From Massilia aquatica (GTDB lineage: Bacteria; Pseudomonadota; Gammaproteobacteria; Burkholderiales; Burkholderiaceae_D), in assembly GCF_011682045.1 (NCBI RefSeq), contig NZ_VVIW01000008.1, positions 62,001 through 126,000 of the forward strand: a DNA stretch of 64,000 nt, in the 5' to 3' direction. The notes under the pieces are model-generated. The model made no database searches. It was not told where the DNA came from and saw nothing but the letters and a program-made list of their open reading frames with translations. The position numbers and the translations under genes were made by a program. Shown here piece by piece: positions 31,520 through 41,205 of this stretch; position 1 is the stretch's first letter, and each line of letters begins with the position of its first letter.

Positions 31520-33214
31520 ATGCCACTCGTTCGACATCGGAAATGCCTTGTTGCCGTTGCACTGTTTTACTTGCAAACCGTTCACGCCCAAACGACGCCG
31601 GATGCGGGCTCCCTGCTGCAGCAAATTGAAAAAGGGCGTCCACCGCCGCCGCCCAGGACCAGCGCGCCTGCGGTCGGCGTGCCGCCGCCGATGCGGGCCT
31701 TGAGCGGCTCGGCCGTCACAGTGACGGCGTTTCGCTTCGTCGGCAATACGCTGCTCAGTAATGATCAGCTCGGCGCGGCGCTCGCCGGCCTGCGCGGACG
31801 GCCACTCGACTTCACCCAGCTGCAACAGGCGCCGGCCGCGGTCGCCGCCCTGTACCGCCAGTCCGGATGGATTGTGCGCGCCTATCTGCCGCACCAGGAA
31901 ATTGTCGACGGCGTGGTCACGATCCAGATTGTCGAAGCGATCTTCGGCGAAGTCCGCCTCGACGGCGGCGCGGCTGCGGCCCGCATCGCGCCGCAGCGCC
32001 TGGTCGCCATGGTCGACGCGGCGCAAAGCAAGGGCGCGCTGCTTAATGCCGACGCGCTCGACCGGGCCCTGCTGCTGCTGGGCGACCTGCCAGGCGTCAC
32101 CGTGACCGGCAGCCTGAGCGCCGGCCGCAACGAGCGCGAAACCGATCTGCTGTTGAAAGTGGAAGACGCGCCGCTGCTGAGCGGCGTCGTGAGCGTCGAT
32201 AACGCCGGCTCGCGCTCCACCGGACGGGCGCGCGCGAGCGGCGACATCTACCTTAACAGCCCCTTTCGCCTGGGCGACCAGATCGGACTAAGCCTGCAGC
32301 ATTCGGAAGGAATCGATTATGCGCGGCTCGATGCCAGCATGCCCGTCGGCAGCAGCGGTGCGCGCGCCGGCGCCCATGTGTCGGCCTTGCGATACAAGCT
32401 CGTCAGTGATGACACGGCGGCGCTCGACGCGCGCGGCAAATCCTCGACAAGCGGGCTCGATGGCAGCTACCCGCTGATCCGCTCGCGCCTGAAAAACCTG
32501 TCGCTCGCGGTCAATTACGATCACCGCCGTTTCGACAACGACGCCCTTGGCGCCACCGTGAGCGATTACCGCATCGATACCTTGAGCGCTTCGCTGTACG
32601 GCAATGTGCTCGATCAGCTGGGCGGCGGCGGCAACAACACCGGCAGCCTGAGCCTGGTGCGCGGGGAGGTCGACCTGGATGACTCGCCCACGCGCGCGGC
32701 CGACGCCGCCACGGTGAAATCGGCCGGGCGCTTCACCAAGCTGCGCTATGCGGCCGCGCGCACCCAGGTATTGAGCGACGCCCTGCTGCTGTACATGACT
32801 GTGGCGGGGCAGGCGGCGCGCAAGAATCTCGATTCGGCCGAAAAATTTTATCTGGGCGGCCCGAGCGGCGTGCGCGCCTATCCCATCAATGAAGGCGGCG
32901 GCGCGTCCGGCCAGCTGGCCAGCATCGAGCTGCGCGCCCAGTTGCCGCATAGCCTGTCGCTGGCCGGGTTCTACGACTGGGGGCATGTCAGGATCAACCA
33001 CGACAACCGCTTCGCCGGGGCCGAAACGCGCAATGCCTATTCCTTGCGCGGCGCCGGTATTGCCTTGAGCTGGCTGGCGCCCAAAGGCGTCAGCCTCAAG
33101 TCCACCTGGGCGCGCCGGATCGGCGCCAATCCCAATCCGAGCGCCAGCGGTAGCGACCAGGATGGTTCGCTGACCCGCAACCGCTTCTGGCTGCAAGCCA
33201 GTCTGCCATTTTGA
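31520..33214 (+). CDS. Two-partner secretion outer-membrane transporter (TpsB, FhaC/ShlB family)
   Basis: A 564-residue Omp85-superfamily translocator for the large exoprotein encoded next. A signal peptide of about 23 residues ends VHA-Q. It is followed by a Pro-rich linker and two POTRA domains (about residues 65-230; VTAFRFVGNTLLS begins the first). A 16-strand barrel follows, carrying the loop-6 motif LGGPSGVRAYP. The last residue is Phe, as needed for BAM insertion. The tpsA start lies 15 bases after its stop. Confidence 0.93.
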   Translation: MPLVRHRKCLVAVALFYLQTVHAQTTPDAGSLLQQIEKGRPPPPPRTSAPAVGVPPPMRALSGSAVTVTAFRFVGNTLLSNDQLGAALAGLRGRPLDFTQLQQAPAAVAALYRQSGWIVRAYLPHQEIVDGVVTIQIVEAIFGEVRLDGGAAAARIAPQRLVAMVDAAQSKGALLNADALDRALLLLGDLPGVTVTGSLSAGRNERETDLLLKVEDAPLLSGVVSVDNAGSRSTGRARASGDIYLNSPFRLGDQIGLSLQHSEGIDYARLDASMPVGSSGARAGAHVSALRYKLVSDDTAALDARGKSSTSGLDGSYPLIRSRLKNLSLAVNYDHRRFDNDALGATVSDYRIDTLSASLYGNVLDQLGGGGNNTGSLSLVRGEVDLDDSPTRAADAATVKSAGRFTKLRYAAARTQVLSDALLLYMTVAGQAARKNLDSAEKFYLGGPSGVRAYPINEGGGASGQLASIELRAQLPHSLSLAGFYDWGHVRINHDNRFAGAETRNAYSLRGAGIALSWLAPKGVSLKSTWARRIGANPNPSASGSDQDGSLTRNRFWLQASLPF

Positions 33215-33229
33215 ATGAAGGGAGTCATC

Positions 33230-36200
33230 ATGTTCGCACATGCTTCGATGAACCGCTTTTATCGCCTGATCTGGAGCGACCAGTACGGCTGCTGGGTTGC
33301 CGTTGCCGAGCACGCCAAAGGGCGGAGCAAGGGCGGGCGCCGGCCGCTCGCCGCCGTGCTCGCCGCGCTGGGGCTGGTGGCGGGGTTCGCCGATGCGGCG
33401 CTGGCGCAGACGGCGCCGGCCGCGGGCGTCTTGCCGGGCGGGGCCAATGTGGTGGCTGGGAACGCGCAAGTGAGCCAGGCCGGCGCCGCCATGTCGATCC
33501 AGCAGAGTACCGAACGCGGCGCCATCGAGTGGCAGAGCTTCAATATCGGGCAGGGCGCCAGCGTCAATTTCGTGCAGCCGTCGAGCCGCTCGGTGACGCT
33601 CAACCGCGTCCTGGGCGCCAGCCCGAGCCAGATTTTCGGCAAACTGACGGCCAACGGACAGGTGTTCCTGTCGAATTCGGCGGGCGTCTATTTCGGCCGC
33701 TCGGCCACGGTCGACGTGGGCGGGCTGGTGGCGACCACGCATGCGATGTCGACCGCCGACTTCATGGCTGGAAGCAATACGTTCACCCGCGCCGGGGCGG
33801 CCGGGAGCGTCGTCAACGAGGGTCGGTTGCAGGCGTCGCTGGGCGGCTATATCGCGCTGCTGGCCCCCGAGGTGCGCAACAGCGGCATCGTGCTCGCGCA
33901 GCAGGGTGCGGTGGCGTTCGCCGCCGGCGAAGCGCTCACCTTGCAGTTCAACGACAGCAATACCCTGGCCTCGGTAAGCGTCACGCCGTCGGTGATCGCG
34001 GCCCTGGTCGAGAATCGCCAGGCGGTGATCGCACCCGGCGGCCTGATCGTATTGTCGGCCCAGGCCAGCAACAGCTTGCAGGGCGGGGTGGTGAACAACA
34101 GCGGCGTGCTCGAGGCGAGCGGCCTGGTCAACGACGGCGGGCGCATTCTGCTCAGCGGGTCCGGCCAGGTCAATCATGCCGGCACGATCCGCGCCGACGC
34201 CGCCCCCGGATCGCATGGCAGCGGCGGTTCGGTGGTTCTGATGGGCGACCTGGGCAACCACGCCAGCAAGACCACGGTCGATGGCGCGATCAGCGTGCGT
34301 GGCGGCGAAAACGGCGGCAACGGCGGCTTTGTGGAAACCTCGGGCAGCCGCCTGGCGGTTGGTGCGGCCGCCCGGGTCGATGCGCGCGCCATGGCCGGCA
34401 AGACCGGGACCTGGCTGCTCGACCCGGATGGTTTCACGATTGCGCCCAGCGGCGGCGATATCAGCGGCGCGACCCTGAGCAGCAACCTGGCGCTGGCCGA
34501 CGTTGCGCTGGCCAGCACCGGCGGCAGCGGCAGCGATGGCAGCATCAACGTCAATGACGCGGTCAGCTGGAGCGCCAACAAGCTGACCCTGACCGCCACC
34601 AACGCCATCAACATCAAGGCGGTCATGAGCGCCACCGGCAGCGCCAGCCTGGACCTGGCGCCGGCCAGCCTGAAAGTCAACACCGCGTTCGGCGCCAACA
34701 ATACCTTTGCCGGCAAAGTCAATTTCAGCGGCAGCGGTGCCCTGACCATCAATGGCAATCTGTACACCGTCATCAACAGCCTGGGGGCGGATCGCGGCGA
34801 CATGACGCCCGGCACCCTGCAGGGTGCGCAACTGAGCCAGAATGCGTATTACGCGCTCGGCAGCGATATCGATGCGTCCGCCACGGCGGGATGGAACGAT
34901 GGCAATGGCGGCACCGGCTTCACGCCCTTCGGCGTGTCATGGGGCGCGTTCGAGGGCCTGGGCCATACCATCAGCGGGATGTTCATCAACCAGAGCGGGC
35001 CGGCGATGATCACCAGCTTGTATGGCAACAACACGGTCCAGTTGCGCAATCTGGGCATGCTGGGCGGGTCGGTCAATCGCGGCACCAATGCGGCCGGCAT
35101 GGTCGGCATCAATTACGGCACCATCAGCAATGCCTTTTCGACCATGGCGGTGACGGGGTTCAACGAGATGGGCGGGCTGGTCGGCGACAACCGGGCCGGC
35201 ATCATCACCAACAGCTATGCCACCGGCGCCGTGTCCGGCACCAGCCAGGTGGGCGGGCTGGTCGGAAAAAATACCGGCATCATCGAAAACAGTTATGCCA
35301 CCGGCAGCGTCACCGGGACCACGGCCTTTATCGGCGGACTGGCGGGATTGAACTATTTCGGCACCATACGGCGCAGCTACGCCAGCGGCGCCGTGACGGG
35401 CAGCCAGTCGGTGGGCGGGCTGGTTGGCATCAATCAGGCCGCCGGCGGCACGCGCAGCAATATCATCGATACGTACGCGCTCGGCGCGGTGTCGGGCAAC
35501 ACCAATGTGGGCGGCCTGGTGGGCGAGAACGGCTCGGTGATCACCAACAGTTACGCGGTCGGCGCAGTGACCATTGGCAACGGCAACACCAGCGTCGGCG
35601 GCCTGGTCGGCTACGAAACGATGGACGGGGGCGTCACGACGTCGGAGATCAACAACAGCTTTTGGGACATCAACACGTCCGGCCAGGCGGCTAGCGCCGG
35701 CGGGGTGGGCAAGACCAGCGCGCAAATGAAGGCGCGCGCCACCTTCACCGACGCCGGATGGGATTTCCTGGCGCCGGTCTGGCAAATCAAGCCGGGCGCC
35801 AACAATGGCTATCCCTGCCTGGCGGTGTTCGCGTCGTGCCCGAGTTCGCAGCCGCTGTCGGTGCGGGTGAACGCCAGCCAGGCCGGCAATGTGTATGGCG
35901 ACCCGGTCGGCACATTGACCTATTCGCTGTTTAACGGCGCCAACCTGCTCGACGCCAGCGCGCTCGCCGCCCTCGGGCTCAATGTCGGCGGCACGGCGCT
36001 GTTCGGCGGCGCCCCGACCTCCACGTCGAACGCCGGCCTGTACCAGATCGTGTACAGCTCCGGGCTGACCCTGGGCGGCGCCAACGCCGACAATTACGCC
36101 TTCGTGCCAGGCGCCGGGGTCGCCTACACGATCTCGAAACGGCCGCTGGCCCTGGCCGGCAGCCGTCCCTACGATGGCACCACGGTGTTCAATGCCGCCG

Positions 36201-39013
36201 CCATCGGCGCCACCAATCTGGTCGGCAGCGATTGCGCCGGCGGACTTGCCGCGTGCGGCTTGACCGGCAGCGGCAGCGTGCCGAGCAAGAACGTCAGCGC
36301 CGGAATACAGCCGCTGGCGCTCGGTACGCTGGCGCTGGCCGGCGCCATCGATACCAACTATGTCTTGAGCGGCGCCAATGCCAGCGCGACGATCACGCCG
36401 CGCGCGCTGGCGATCAGCGCGGAAGGCAACAGCCGCGTGTATGACGGCAGCCGTAACGCCACGGTGTCGCTGTTCGACGATCGGCTCAACGGCGATGTGC
36501 TGACCATCAACAATACCGCGCTGTTCGACACAAAAAACGTGGGCGTCGGCAAGACCATTACGGTGTCGGGCATTACCCTCGGCGGCGCTGACGCGGGCAA
36601 TTATGCGCCGAACACCAGCGTGACCACCAGCGGCAATATCACCCCGCGCAACCTGGAAATTTTCGCCAGCGGCATCAACCGGCCGTATGACGGCGGGGTC
36701 GCCGCCACCGTCACGCTGCTCCCCGACGATGCTGTCGTGGCGAGCGATATCCTGACGTATTCCTATGGCGCTGCCAGTTTCGCCGACAAGAACGCGGGCA
36801 CTGGCAAGCCTGTCCAGGTCACCGGCATCGCGCTCGGCGGCGCCGATGCCGGCAATTACCTGGTCAATACCAGCGCCAACACCTCGGCCACGATCACCAA
36901 GCGTACACTGGAATTGAGCGCTGTCGCCGCCAACCGCGAATACAACGGCACCACGATCGCGACCGCCACGCTCGCGCCGAGCGGGCTGCTCGGCACCGAT
37001 GAAGTCACCCTGGCCTATACCGCCGCCAACTTCGCCGACAAGCATGCCGGCAACGGCAAGACGGTCACGCTCAGCGGCATCAGCGCCGGCGGCGCCGACC
37101 TTGCCAACTACGAGGTCGCCACCAGCGCCAGCACCACGGCCAACATCACCAAGCGGCCGGTGCTCGTGAGCGCGCTCGGCACCAGTCGCCAGTACAACGG
37201 CAGCACCGCCGCCACTGCGACCATCAGCGTCGGCGACGGCTTGATCGATGGCGATGCGGTGAGCGTCAGTCCGGGCACAGGCAGTTTTAACGACAAGAAC
37301 GTCGGCGTCGACAAGCCGATCAGCGTGAGCGGATATGCATTCGGCGGCCCTGATGGCGGCAACTACAGCTTCAATCCGGTGGCCACCGCATTTGCAAGCA
37401 TTACGCCGCGCCCGCTGACCGTGAGCGCCAGCGGCGCCAGCCGCGTGTACGACGGCACCACGACCAGCGGCGCGACGCTGGCGGACGACCGCATCGCTGG
37501 CGACCAATTGGTGGTCGCCGGGGGCGTGAGCGACTTTGCCGACAAGAACGTCGGCACCGGCAAGGCGATCGTCATCAGCGGGATCACGATGAGCGGTGCC
37601 GACAGCGCCAATTACAGCTTGCCAAGTTCGACAGCGACGGCGACCGGAGCGATCACGCCCCGCTTGCTCAATATCAGCGCTAGCGCGGCCGACCGCGAGT
37701 ACGACGGCACCACGCGCGATGCCGTCACGTTCGCCGACGACCGTGTGGCGGGCGACAATCTGACCCTGACAGGTAACGGCAATTTTATTGACAAGAACGC
37801 CGGTACGGCGAAACGCGTCAATATTACCGATATCGTGCTCACCGGGCCCGACAGTAGCAATTACGCGTTCTCGACGACGGCGGCCGCCGCGGCGAGCATT
37901 GCGCCGCGCCGTTTGCTGATCAGTGTGAAGGGGAACGACAAAGTCTACGACGGCACCACGGCCGGCACGGCGACCTTTGCCGACAACCGCATCGCCGGCG
38001 ACGTGCTCGCTTTTGCCGGCACGACCAGGTTCGCGGACAAACGGGTGGGCGTGGCCAAGGAGTTGCGCGTTTCCGGGATTGCCGTCAGCGGCCCCGACGC
38101 CGCTAACTATGTGCCGGCGGACACCACTGCAAGCACCACCGCAAGTATCAGCGCACGGCCCTTGACGGTCGGCGCTGCGGGGATCGATCGGGTGTTTGAT
38201 GGCAGTACCATTGCCTCAGTGCGCTTGAGCGACGACCGGGTCGCCGGCGACGTCCTCCAGCTTGCCAGCCTCGGCGCCAATTTCGTCGACGCCGCCCCCG
38301 GCGTTGCGAAACGGATCAACGTGAACGGTATCGGCGTCGCCGGGCTCGATGCGCCGAACTATGCGCTGCTCACGACCTCGGCCATCACGACCGCCACGAT
38401 TGTTCCCGCTGCGGGCGATCCGGTTCCCACGGTTCCTGAAGTACCGACCGTGCCAACAGTGCCCACCGTGCCAACAGTACCCACAGTACCCAGCGTGCCA
38501 ACAGTGCCGCCGGAACCGCCGCCGGTGGTGCCGCTTCCGGCGGCAGTTGCCGAACTTGTGTTGCCTCAGTTGCCGGTAAATCAGCCAGTCGCCCCGGTGG
38601 CGACCAGGGTACCGTCGCCGTTGAAACTGGAGCTCCCGCCCGTGCCAGGCGCGGGTGTGCAGCGGGTCGCCGGTGCGCAAACGCGAGAAGCCATCACCGT
38701 GTCGCTGGTGCGTCCCTCATCAAGCCAGGCGGCTGGCTTGGTCGCGGTAGGCATTCCCAAGGAAATCATCGGCAGCGGCGAACGCTTCAGCATCGCCTTG
38801 CCGAAACAGTTGAGCGCAGCGATGGCCGTTGGCGGTGCGTCGGTGCAGGTTACCCGCACCGACGCGTCGCCTTTGCCGGGTTGGCTGGTCTACAACGCGC
38901 AGACCCAAAGCTTCGATGTCTCGGCCGCTCCGGCCGGCGCGCTGCCGTTCGAGGTTCTGATCGTCATTGACGGCCAGCGCTGGACCATGGTGCTGGCGCA
39001 GAGCGGCCAATAG
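33230..39013 (+). CDS. Two-partner secretion exoprotein (TpsA) with GLUG and YDG repeats
   Basis: A 1927-residue secreted protein. It starts with an extended signal peptide region (MNRFYRLIWSDQYGCWVAVA is its hallmark), with cleavage near ALA-Q at about residue 60, then the TPS/haemagglutinin domain with NVVAGNAQVSQ, the NRVLG motif and an SNSAGVYFG stretch. A beta-helix follows, then about seven GLUG-type repeats (GGLVG), about nine YDG/MBG repeats of some 82 residues, a Pro-Thr-Val spacer and a compact C-terminal domain. The protein is probably a surface adhesin or biofilm factor. The start at 33230 is preferred over 33215 because GGGAG precedes it. Confidence 0.92.
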   Translation: MFAHASMNRFYRLIWSDQYGCWVAVAEHAKGRSKGGRRPLAAVLAALGLVAGFADAALAQTAPAAGVLPGGANVVAGNAQVSQAGAAMSIQQSTERGAIEWQSFNIGQGASVNFVQPSSRSVTLNRVLGASPSQIFGKLTANGQVFLSNSAGVYFGRSATVDVGGLVATTHAMSTADFMAGSNTFTRAGAAGSVVNEGRLQASLGGYIALLAPEVRNSGIVLAQQGAVAFAAGEALTLQFNDSNTLASVSVTPSVIAALVENRQAVIAPGGLIVLSAQASNSLQGGVVNNSGVLEASGLVNDGGRILLSGSGQVNHAGTIRADAAPGSHGSGGSVVLMGDLGNHASKTTVDGAISVRGGENGGNGGFVETSGSRLAVGAAARVDARAMAGKTGTWLLDPDGFTIAPSGGDISGATLSSNLALADVALASTGGSGSDGSINVNDAVSWSANKLTLTATNAINIKAVMSATGSASLDLAPASLKVNTAFGANNTFAGKVNFSGSGALTINGNLYTVINSLGADRGDMTPGTLQGAQLSQNAYYALGSDIDASATAGWNDGNGGTGFTPFGVSWGAFEGLGHTISGMFINQSGPAMITSLYGNNTVQLRNLGMLGGSVNRGTNAAGMVGINYGTISNAFSTMAVTGFNEMGGLVGDNRAGIITNSYATGAVSGTSQVGGLVGKNTGIIENSYATGSVTGTTAFIGGLAGLNYFGTIRRSYASGAVTGSQSVGGLVGINQAAGGTRSNIIDTYALGAVSGNTNVGGLVGENGSVITNSYAVGAVTIGNGNTSVGGLVGYETMDGGVTTSEINNSFWDINTSGQAASAGGVGKTSAQMKARATFTDAGWDFLAPVWQIKPGANNGYPCLAVFASCPSSQPLSVRVNASQAGNVYGDPVGTLTYSLFNGANLLDASALAALGLNVGGTALFGGAPTSTSNAGLYQIVYSSGLTLGGANADNYAFVPGAGVAYTISKRPLALAGSRPYDGTTVFNAAAIGATNLVGSDCAGGLAACGLTGSGSVPSKNVSAGIQPLALGTLALAGAIDTNYVLSGANASATITPRALAISAEGNSRVYDGSRNATVSLFDDRLNGDVLTINNTALFDTKNVGVGKTITVSGITLGGADAGNYAPNTSVTTSGNITPRNLEIFASGINRPYDGGVAATVTLLPDDAVVASDILTYSYGAASFADKNAGTGKPVQVTGIALGGADAGNYLVNTSANTSATITKRTLELSAVAANREYNGTTIATATLAPSGLLGTDEVTLAYTAANFADKHAGNGKTVTLSGISAGGADLANYEVATSASTTANITKRPVLVSALGTSRQYNGSTAATATISVGDGLIDGDAVSVSPGTGSFNDKNVGVDKPISVSGYAFGGPDGGNYSFNPVATAFASITPRPLTVSASGASRVYDGTTTSGATLADDRIAGDQLVVAGGVSDFADKNVGTGKAIVISGITMSGADSANYSLPSSTATATGAITPRLLNISASAADREYDGTTRDAVTFADDRVAGDNLTLTGNGNFIDKNAGTAKRVNITDIVLTGPDSSNYAFSTTAAAAASIAPRRLLISVKGNDKVYDGTTAGTATFADNRIAGDVLAFAGTTRFADKRVGVAKELRVSGIAVSGPDAANYVPADTTASTTASISARPLTVGAAGIDRVFDGSTIASVRLSDDRVAGDVLQLASLGANFVDAAPGVAKRINVNGIGVAGLDAPNYALLTTSAITTATIVPAAGDPVPTVPEVPTVPTVPTVPTVPTVPSVPTVPPEPPPVVPLPAAVAELVLPQLPVNQPVAPVATRVPSPLKLELPPVPGAGVQRVAGAQTREAITVSLVRPSSSQAAGLVAVGIPKEIIGSGERFSIALPKQLSAAMAVGGASVQVTRTDASPLPGWLVYNAQTQSFDVSAAPAGALPFEVLIVIDGQRWTMVLAQSGQ
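35085..35640 (+). repeat. GLUG repeat region in TpsA
   Basis: About seven imperfect repeats, each containing a GG-LVG-type core followed by N-rich text and a (N)SYA-GAVSG-type strand. They encode part of the beta-helical stalk of the exoprotein. Confidence 0.8.
36160..38405 (+). repeat. YDG (MBG-type) domain repeats in TpsA
   Basis: About nine consecutive units of roughly 82 residues, recognised by R-x-Y-(D/N)-G-(S/T)-T near the start and FADKNVG-x-GK plus GISxxGxDxxNY near the end of each. The DNA copies are clearly diverged, so this is an old array. Confidence 0.85.
38443..38508 (+). repeat. Short Pro-Thr-Val tandem repeat in TpsA
   Basis: Six to seven 9-base units encode a repeated P-T-V spacer between the YDG array and the C-terminal domain. 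Such short units are prone to length change. Confidence 0.8.
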
Positions 39014-39115
39014 CGCGAATCCTGCGCGTGCACTCAAGGTCGTGTCGCCATTCCAGGCGGGCCTTGACGTGCTCGTCCGCCGGGATTCTTCTGCAACGCC
39101 CAGTTGAGAATGAGC

Positions 39116-39130
39116 TAGACGACCGGTCTA
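39116..39130. promoter_or_regulatory. TetR/NemR-type operator 1
   Basis: The 15-base site TAGACGACCGGTCTA has arms TAGAC and GTCTA. It lies 20 bases before the TetR start and is identical to the site at 39806. Confidence 0.75.
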
Positions 39131-39150
39131 ATCTCGGTTATAGTGAACAC

Positions 39151-39759
39151 ATGAACACAAGAACTGCATCCGACTCTGCCGATGTGCGCGGCAACATCCT
39201 CGCCACCGGCCAGCGCATCATGGCCGCGAAGGGGTTCTCGGCGGTCGGCCTGAACGAGATCCTGCTCGCCGCGGGGGTGCCGAAAGGCTCCTTCTATCAT
39301 TACTTCGGGTCGAAGGATGCGTTCGGGGAAGCCTTGCTTGAAGCTTATTTCGAGGACTACCTCGCGCAAATCGACGCCACGCTCAGCGCGCCCGGCATCG
39401 ACATGGCACAGCGCCTGATGAATTACTGGAAAAGCTGGCAGGCCGCGCAATCGTCCTTCGAATGCCAGGGCAAGTGCCTGGCCGTCAAGCTGGGCGCGGA
39501 AGTGGCGGACTTGTCCGAGGCGATGCGCCTGTCGCTCAAGCGCGGCACCTCCGGCATCGTGTCCCGCCTGGCCGGTGCGATCGAGGCCGGCGTGGCGGAA
39601 GGATCGCTGTCGATCGACAGCGATGTCGATACAACCGCCAACAGCCTGTACCAGCTGTGGCTGGGCGCGAGCATCATGGTGAAGATCGGCCGCAATACCC
39701 AGCCGTTCGACTGGGCGCTGTCGACCACGCGCCAACTGTTGCACCTCTCCCCGGAGTAA
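39151..39759 (+). CDS. TetR-family repressor, NemR-like
   Basis: A 202-residue regulator. The N-terminal helix-turn-helix is typical (LNEILLAAGVPKGSFYHYFGSKDAF), and the ligand domain contains SSFECQGKC with two cysteines. NemR senses electrophiles through Cys residues, and the neighbours here are a DJ-1-like protein, an old-yellow-enzyme remnant and an SDR, matching that theme. Identical 15-bp operators stand before this gene and before the next one, so it should control itself and the downstream reductase transcript. The start at 39151 is the only one inside the family alignment. Confidence 0.88.
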   Translation: MNTRTASDSADVRGNILATGQRIMAAKGFSAVGLNEILLAAGVPKGSFYHYFGSKDAFGEALLEAYFEDYLAQIDATLSAPGIDMAQRLMNYWKSWQAAQSSFECQGKCLAVKLGAEVADLSEAMRLSLKRGTSGIVSRLAGAIEAGVAEGSLSIDSDVDTTANSLYQLWLGASIMVKIGRNTQPFDWALSTTRQLLHLSPE

Positions 39760-39805
39760 GGGGAGCTTGATGGCGGTTCAACCGCCGATTTTTTCGCCCT
39801 TGAAC

Positions 39806-39820
39806 TAGACGACCGGTCTA
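39806..39820. promoter_or_regulatory. TetR/NemR-type operator 2
   Basis: A second exact copy of TAGACGACCGGTCTA, 37 bases before the DJ-1-like gene. Its preceding context (GA then CTAGAC) also resembles that of operator 1. Confidence 0.75.
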
Positions 39821-39857
39821 CTCGGCGCCACATTTTGATCTACTTAGGAGAAATACC

Positions 39858-40535
39858 ATGAAAGTTCTGATCGTACTGACCTCGCATAGCGAACTTGGCA
39901 ACACTGGCCGCAAAACCGGCTTCTGGCTGGAAGAATTGGCCGCGCCGTATTACACATTCAAGGATGCTGGCGTCGAACTGGTGCTGGCCTCGCCCGAAGG
40001 CGGCCAGCCACCGCTCGATCCGAAGAGCAACGAACCGGCCAACCAGACCGAGATGACGCACCGTTTCGAGGCCGATGCCGAAGCGATCGCGCAATTGGCA
40101 GCGACCGTGCGTCTAGACAGTGTCCAGCAATCGGACTTTGACGCGGTGTTCTATCCGGGCGGCCACGGCCCGCTGTGGGACCTGGCCAAGGACAAGCATT
40201 CGATCGCCCTGATCGAAGCGTTCATCGCCGCCAACAAGCCGGTGGCGCTGGTCTGCCATGCGCCAGGCGTGCTGCGCGATGTCAAAACCCCGGCCGGCCG
40301 TCCGCTGGTCGAAGGCAAAAAGGTCACCGGCTTCACCAACACGGAAGAAGACGGCGTCGGCCTGACCGATGTGGTGCCGTTCCTGGTGGAAGACATGCTC
40401 AAGGCGAACGGCGGCGTGTATTCCAAAGGCGCTGACTGGGGCTCGTACGTGGTCACCGACGGCCTCTTGATCACTGGCCAGAACCCGGCGTCGTCGGCGG
40501 AAGGGGCCGCCGTGCTGGTCAAGCGACTGGCCTAA
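39858..40535 (+). CDS. DJ-1/PfpI-family protein (HchA-like)
   Basis: A 225-residue type 1 glutamine amidotransferase-like protein. The nucleophile Cys 133 sits in ALVCHAPGVL. The early Glu-containing strand and the YPGGHGP oxyanion loop are present. Related proteins detoxify methylglyoxal or repair glycated molecules. It is the first gene after operator 2 and is probably induced by electrophiles through the TetR regulator. AGGAG is placed correctly before the ATG. Confidence 0.88.
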   Translation: MKVLIVLTSHSELGNTGRKTGFWLEELAAPYYTFKDAGVELVLASPEGGQPPLDPKSNEPANQTEMTHRFEADAEAIAQLAATVRLDSVQQSDFDAVFYPGGHGPLWDLAKDKHSIALIEAFIAANKPVALVCHAPGVLRDVKTPAGRPLVEGKKVTGFTNTEEDGVGLTDVVPFLVEDMLKANGGVYSKGADWGSYVVTDGLLITGQNPASSAEGAAVLVKRLA

Positions 40536-40592
40536 GTATCTGGCTGTCCACCGGCGCCGCGCCGGTGGACAGCGTCATTAACAAGGAACACC

Positions 40593-41205
40593 ATGCAAAA
40601 CAAGTCACTCTTTGGTCAATCAGTTCATCTCTGACCACGCCAATACGCGGAGCGACGAATACGGCGGCTCGCTGCAAAACCGGCTGCGCTTCCTGCGCGA
40701 GGTGGTGGCCGCTGTCGCCGCCGTGGTCGGGCCGGAGCGCATGGGCGTGCGCTTTTCGCCCTTGTTTACCAGTACCGACGACGAACGCGTGTATCTCGGC
40801 TTCGTGGAAGACGATCCTCAGCAGACCTACCTCGAAGCGGTCAAGGTACTGGAGCAGGCCGGCGTGGCCTACCTGTCGATCGCCGAGGCGGACTGGGAAA
40901 ATGCGCCCGAGATGCCGGTGACGTTCCGGCGCGCGGTCAGGGCGGCATTTTCCGGTCGCATCATGTACGCGGGAGGCTACACCGCCGAACGCGCCGCCGC
41001 GCTGCTCGACGCCAAGGTTGCCGACCTGGTCGCTTTCGGCCGCACCTTCATCGCCAACCCCGATCTGCCGGCTCGCCTGGCGAACGGCTGGCCGCTCAAC
41101 GCCGTCGACGCCGGCTCGCTCTATGGCGGAACGGAAAAAGGCTTCACCGACTACCCCACGTATTCACAGGCAGATTCTGCCGCAATCACAAGGAAAGCAG
41201 CATGA
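40593..41205 (+). pseudogene. Broken old-yellow-enzyme (NemA-type) alkene reductase
   Basis: A good ribosome site and ATG at 40593 begin MQNKSLF, the usual start of this family. The frame then runs into a stop at 40632. From about 40612 another frame encodes the C-terminal half of an FMN ene-reductase (NQFISDHANTRSDEYGGS, then RIMYAGGYTAERAAALL and VAFGRTFIANPDLPARL). About 160 central codons that should join the two parts are missing, so an internal deletion removed the FMN and substrate site and shifted the frame. It could only be expressed from a TTG at 40612, without a signal for it. The stop overlaps the SDR gene start by four bases. Confidence 0.8.

Noticed and set aside
34937-37507. 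An 856-codon minus-strand open frame within tpsA
   Set aside because: It is an antisense shadow of the YDG repeats, which make it look repetitive; no ribosome site or family.
38443-38508. Short tandem repeat as a CRISPR-like array
   Set aside because: The units are 9 bases, in frame and coding for Pro-Thr-Val in tpsA, with no spacers.
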